A stretch of 64,000 bases of DNA, from assembly GCA_016286365.1 (NCBI GenBank), contig JAEESN010000014.1, forward strand, positions 1 to 64,000, in the 5' to 3' direction. Below the pieces are notes generated by a model. It was not told the DNA's origin. It saw nothing but the letters and a program-made list of their open reading frames with translations, and did no database searches. This stretch comes from Treponema sp. GTDB taxonomy: Bacteria; Spirochaetota; Spirochaetia; Treponematales; Treponemataceae. Positions 61,585 through 64,000 of this stretch are shown here, in pieces (positions within the stretch are counted from its first letter, which is position 1; each line of letters opens with the position of its first letter). A program made the translations under genes and the position numbers.

Positions 61585-62997
61585 TTATCTTTCAATAGAC
61601 TTATTAATATTTCTATGTTTGTTAGTTGGTCTGTAAGCCTGGTATGAATATTTACTTACAATTTTATCTAATGGTAATTCATAAAGATAGTTTTTATCAT
61701 CTTTGAGAATTACCAGATTATTTTTTTCAGAAGAAGATAAAATCGTCATATTTTTATAAATAATCTGTTTATTTTTATTAATATCCCAGGCTTTTAATGA
61801 AACATTTTTTATATTGTCTCCAATTTTTAATTTGGATTTCGAACTTATAAATTCTCCATCATTATGAACAAAATCTTCTTTTTTTCTTACAATTAAGTTG
61901 TCTGGATCATTCTCTTTAAAATAATCTTCATTAAGAGGAATAACTTCATGAGCTTTATAAAATAAATTAAGAAAATATTCATTCCGGTTTTTATTATTAT
62001 TTCTTTTAACAGTTTTATCGAGATAATTAAGAAATTTATTTTTTTCTGCAGGAATAAAAGTATTTACCAGGTCTTTAGCTATTTTAAGACAATCAAGTGG
62101 AGAAGTAGCTTGTGTACGACATAAAACACTAAAATTATGTTCAAAATTCTGTGCGTCATTAGGTAAACGGAATTTAAAAAAATCATTATACTGTGCTTCA
62201 ATAACGTTTTTATAGGTTTTACTATCTATTTTTACTTCATTAAATTGTTGATTAGATAAAGATATAACAGTTTCTTCCGGTAATGTAATAGAATCATTTC
62301 CATTACTTAAAATATATGTTTTATTATCTTTATTAAAACCTGCAACAGTATAATTATTAAATTGTTTTAATCCTTCATTTGTAATCATTGCAAAATCAGG
62401 TACATTGATTATTTTCTGTATAGTTTCAGGAAGTTCGATATCAGTTTCTTTTGCAAAAGCTTTAATTGAATTAATGTTTTCAACATTAGTAATCGGATAA
62501 TAAATTTGTTTATAATAATCAACATGTTCATTATTTGGCGGACATAATATTTCAATATTTTGTTCAAGATTCTTAATTTTAGTACCAATCATTTCCGCCT
62601 GTTTTTCTGTTATTAAATATAAAGGTTCATCTTTTTGTAAAAGATTTAATTCTATGAGTTTTCTTCTGAATGAATCAGCTCTATCTATATTTGTTCCTGT
62701 GAAAGCTTTTTTAGTCATAAAAGATAAAACAGGGACTTCTGGCAGAGGTTCTTGGTAATATTTTTCATATTGCTTTGTTTTTAAATTTAGATGTTTTTCT
62801 GAAATATTTTTTATTAAGCTTTCAAATTCTTTTCCTCTAAGAAAAAATTCTTCACCTTCATATATTTCAGCTCCATTTTTCATTAAATTTAAATAAGCCG
62901 TTTTTATTGATTCTTTTTCTTCATCAGAAGCATATTCCATAATGGAATTATAAGAATCAACATATTCTTTCATTTTTTTATTTTCTGCCTCTGCCAT
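61585..62997 (-). CDS. large accessory protein with remote ArdC-like region
   Basis: 470 residues. Within residues ~90-180 the order FTGTNIDRADSFRRKL, then PLYLITEKQAEMIGTKIKN and YYPITNVENI resembles the N-terminal ssDNA-binding domain of ArdC-type anti-restriction proteins (cf. the W-x-TF-x-QA-x-x-LG and YTVFN-V pattern). The match is weak and should be tested. The C-terminal half is unknown. No export signal. It faces the HEXXH gene tail to tail (28-nt gap). Confidence 0.5.
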   Translation of the reverse strand: MAEAENKKMKEYVDSYNSIMEYASDEEKESIKTAYLNLMKNGAEIYEGEEFFLRGKEFESLIKNISEKHLNLKTKQYEKYYQEPLPEVPVLSFMTKKAFTGTNIDRADSFRRKLIELNLLQKDEPLYLITEKQAEMIGTKIKNLEQNIEILCPPNNEHVDYYKQIYYPITNVENINSIKAFAKETDIELPETIQKIINVPDFAMITNEGLKQFNNYTVAGFNKDNKTYILSNGNDSITLPEETVISLSNQQFNEVKIDSKTYKNVIEAQYNDFFKFRLPNDAQNFEHNFSVLCRTQATSPLDCLKIAKDLVNTFIPAEKNKFLNYLDKTVKRNNNKNRNEYFLNLFYKAHEVIPLNEDYFKENDPDNLIVRKKEDFVHNDGEFISSKSKLKIGDNIKNVSLKAWDINKNKQIIYKNMTILSSSEKNNLVILKDDKNYLYELPLDKIVSKYSYQAYRPTNKHRNINKSIER

Positions 62998-63008
62998 ATT
63001 AAAATCCT

Positions 63009-63290
63009 TTAAAAGTCCATTTCAAGATTTGAAAGACAACATTCAATATTATCTTTACTTAATTCCCAGTTCTCACTTTTACATTTTTGTATTGCCCATT
63101 TACCAGCTTCCGTTGCAGTCATGCTGCTTAATATTCCTGGAAAGCTTTTTTCTGAAAAAGGATAGATACGGGTATCGTCATTTATAATTTTTGGAAATTC
63201 AGGCTGATCATCTTCAGGTATAAATTCTTTTCGAAGAATTTCCAAACTTGGAACATTGACATCTGTTTTTGTTCTTATAAAATAAACCAT
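63009..63290 (-). CDS. small protein, unknown
   Basis: 93 residues with AAGGAGGTG 4 nt before the ATG, the strongest ribosome site in this region. No recognised motif: an N-terminal strand (VYFIRTKTDVNV), then a Pro/Glu/Asp segment and a C-terminal helix with two Cys. It lies 11 nt upstream of the 470-residue gene and 11 nt after copy 2 of the RHH protein, so the three appear to be an operon. Confidence 0.65.
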   Translation of the reverse strand: MVYFIRTKTDVNVPSLEILRKEFIPEDDQPEFPKIINDDTRIYPFSEKSFPGILSSMTATEAGKWAIQKCKSENWELSKDNIECCLSNLEMDF

Positions 63291-63301
63291 ATAGCACCTC
63301 C

Positions 63302-63490
63302 TTAATGGTCTTTAGAAAGACAGAAGAATTTAGAAACAAGCTGGCTTATTGTAAGCTTTTCATCTTCAGCAATTTTTTTTAATAATTCAGCTTCTTCTTT
63401 TTTTAACGTAAGTGTAACGTTAACAGTCTTTCTTCCGGTTGGTTTTCTACCAGCACCCTTTCGGGTGCCTCCCCATTTGTTTTCTTCCAT
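63302..63490 (-). CDS. GAGRKP-type ribbon-helix-helix protein, copy 2
   Basis: 62 residues. W-GGTRKGAGRKPTGR, then VNVTLTLKKEEAELLKKIAE and LTISQLVSKFF; it differs from the protein at 47633 at about 18 positions. It has the same leaderless arrangement (TATATT, 6 nt, ATG). First gene of the operon running leftwards. Probably a DNA-binding regulator of its own promoter. Confidence 0.75.
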   Translation of the reverse strand: MEENKWGGTRKGAGRKPTGRKTVNVTLTLKKEEAELLKKIAEDEKLTISQLVSKFFCLSKDH

Positions 63491-63496
63491 ACCTAT

Positions 63497-63525
63497 AATA
63501 TATTACAATCAACTTGAAAAGTCAA
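63497..63525 (-). promoter_or_regulatory. promoter of RHH copy 2
   Basis: On the minus strand TTGACT (63525-63520), a 17-nt spacer and TATATT (63502-63497), with TTTCAAGTT just after the -35 as at copy 1. TTGA-x3-TCAA-like symmetry spans the -35. Confidence 0.6.
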
Positions 63526-63549
63526 ACTAAAAAATCAAATGATTTAATT

Positions 63550-64000
63550 TTAATATTCTATTTCAGCAGAAATTTTATGTTTAGAAATTATATTAGAAGT
63601 AACATTTGATTCTCTATTATTATCTGGGAATAAATCATAATTAATATGAGTATTCCAGGTAGCTTGTATTTCCGGATTATTCATTTTTGATAAATCAAAA
63701 TAATCAGAACCAGGTTCAATTTCATATTTTTGAACGATACTACTGTTTTTATTAAAATCAGTAATCACTGCATCAGTAAAAGCATTCTGAGTAATTAATT
63801 CTTTTAATCTTTCCTCAAAAAGCATGTTATTTACATTGCCGATTTTATAAGAGAAAGCTTCTGTAATTATCGGAAATGCCTTAATTGCTCCAGCTTCAAA
63901 TCCATTAAATTGTAATTCATTTCTAATTTTCATTGCTGAATTTTCAAAGAAAGTTTTTTCATACAATTTAACACCACTAATTTGACTGCCAGCATTTACA
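63550..64000 (-). CDS. partial gene at the window edge, unknown
   Basis: The reading frame is open from the right edge to the stop at 63550 (150 residues, 5' end missing). The visible part is NAGSQISGVKLYEKTFFENSAMKI ... YKIGNVNNMLFEERLKEL. No in-window start has a ribosome site, so it surely begins beyond 64000. No domain is recognised; it may belong to a large conjugation or relaxase-like protein, but this cannot be shown. Confidence 0.6.
   Translation of the reverse strand, partial: VNAGSQISGVKLYEKTFFENSAMKIRNELQFNGFEAGAIKAFPIITEAFSYKIGNVNNMLFEERLKELITQNAFTDAVITDFNKNSSIVQKYEIEPGSDYFDLSKMNNPEIQATWNTHINYDLFPDNNRESNVTSNIISKHKISAEIEY

Overview
The window looks like a chromosomal segment of a host-associated Treponema-type spirochaete. 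GC content is low to moderate, small lipoproteins with L-x-x-C type lipoboxes are numerous, and the core genes (secA, a spirochaete-style lipoprotein run, mutS2, hflK/hflC, rimP-nusA-infB-rbfA) resemble treponemal ones. This is inferred from protein features alone; no database search was possible.

Layout. 1-1600: a VapBC toxin-antitoxin pair beside a broken PIN-like remnant, then a 50-bp tandem repeat. 1.6-12.9 kb: chromosomal backbone with a lipoprotein, secA (minus strand), then a long plus-strand run of lipoprotein, two small membrane proteins, a Nudix hydrolase, an SH3-like lipoprotein, a NeuB/SpsE-type synthase and mutS2. 12.9-13.35 kb: tRNA-Gln(CTG), tRNA-Glu(CTC) and a wrecked tRNA-Glu split by a palindromic insertion. 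13.6-18.2 kb: a very AT-rich block of four overlapping exported lipoproteins, including a clostripain-like C11 peptidase and a class C beta-lactamase-like serine hydrolase, probably acquired. 18.3-47.6 kb: backbone again, with a predicted cytoplasmic protein, pgeF, a membrane-anchored degenerate kinase downstream of hflKC, DUF4230 and LRR proteins, ilvD, a chemoreceptor, a DUF2974 hydrolase, an FHA/phosphatase/Ser-Thr kinase cluster, argF, an ACT protein, coaX, hisS, rimP-nusA-infB-rbfA, truB and an orphan solute-binding protein.

47.6-64 kb is accessory DNA. It contains a small GAGRKP-type ribbon-helix-helix protein (a paralogue lies at 63.3 kb with the same unusual leaderless promoter), a HipA/CtkA-like kinase, a retropepsin-like protease paired with a DUF5678-like protein, a decayed AAA ATPase and two 3' fragments of tRNA-Val. 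A plasmid/ICE-like module follows: ParA, ParB, a secreted nuclease, two SSB-like proteins, a replication-type winged-helix/Zn-finger protein, paired small paralogues, a coiled-coil membrane protein, a C5 cytosine methyltransferase, a two-gene unit with an HEFTH metalloprotease motif behind an operator-like palindrome, and a protein with remote ArdC-like features. The right edge cuts a gene.

The best candidates for undescribed biology are the operator-controlled small-protein/HEXXH pair (60.5-61.6 kb), the lipoprotein hydrolase cluster (13.6-18.2 kb), the paired leaderless GAGRKP regulators, and the pseudokinase coupled to HflKC. A recurring trait of the backbone is that several genes begin 6-8 nt after a good -10 box with no Shine-Dalgarno, which suggests leaderless transcripts.
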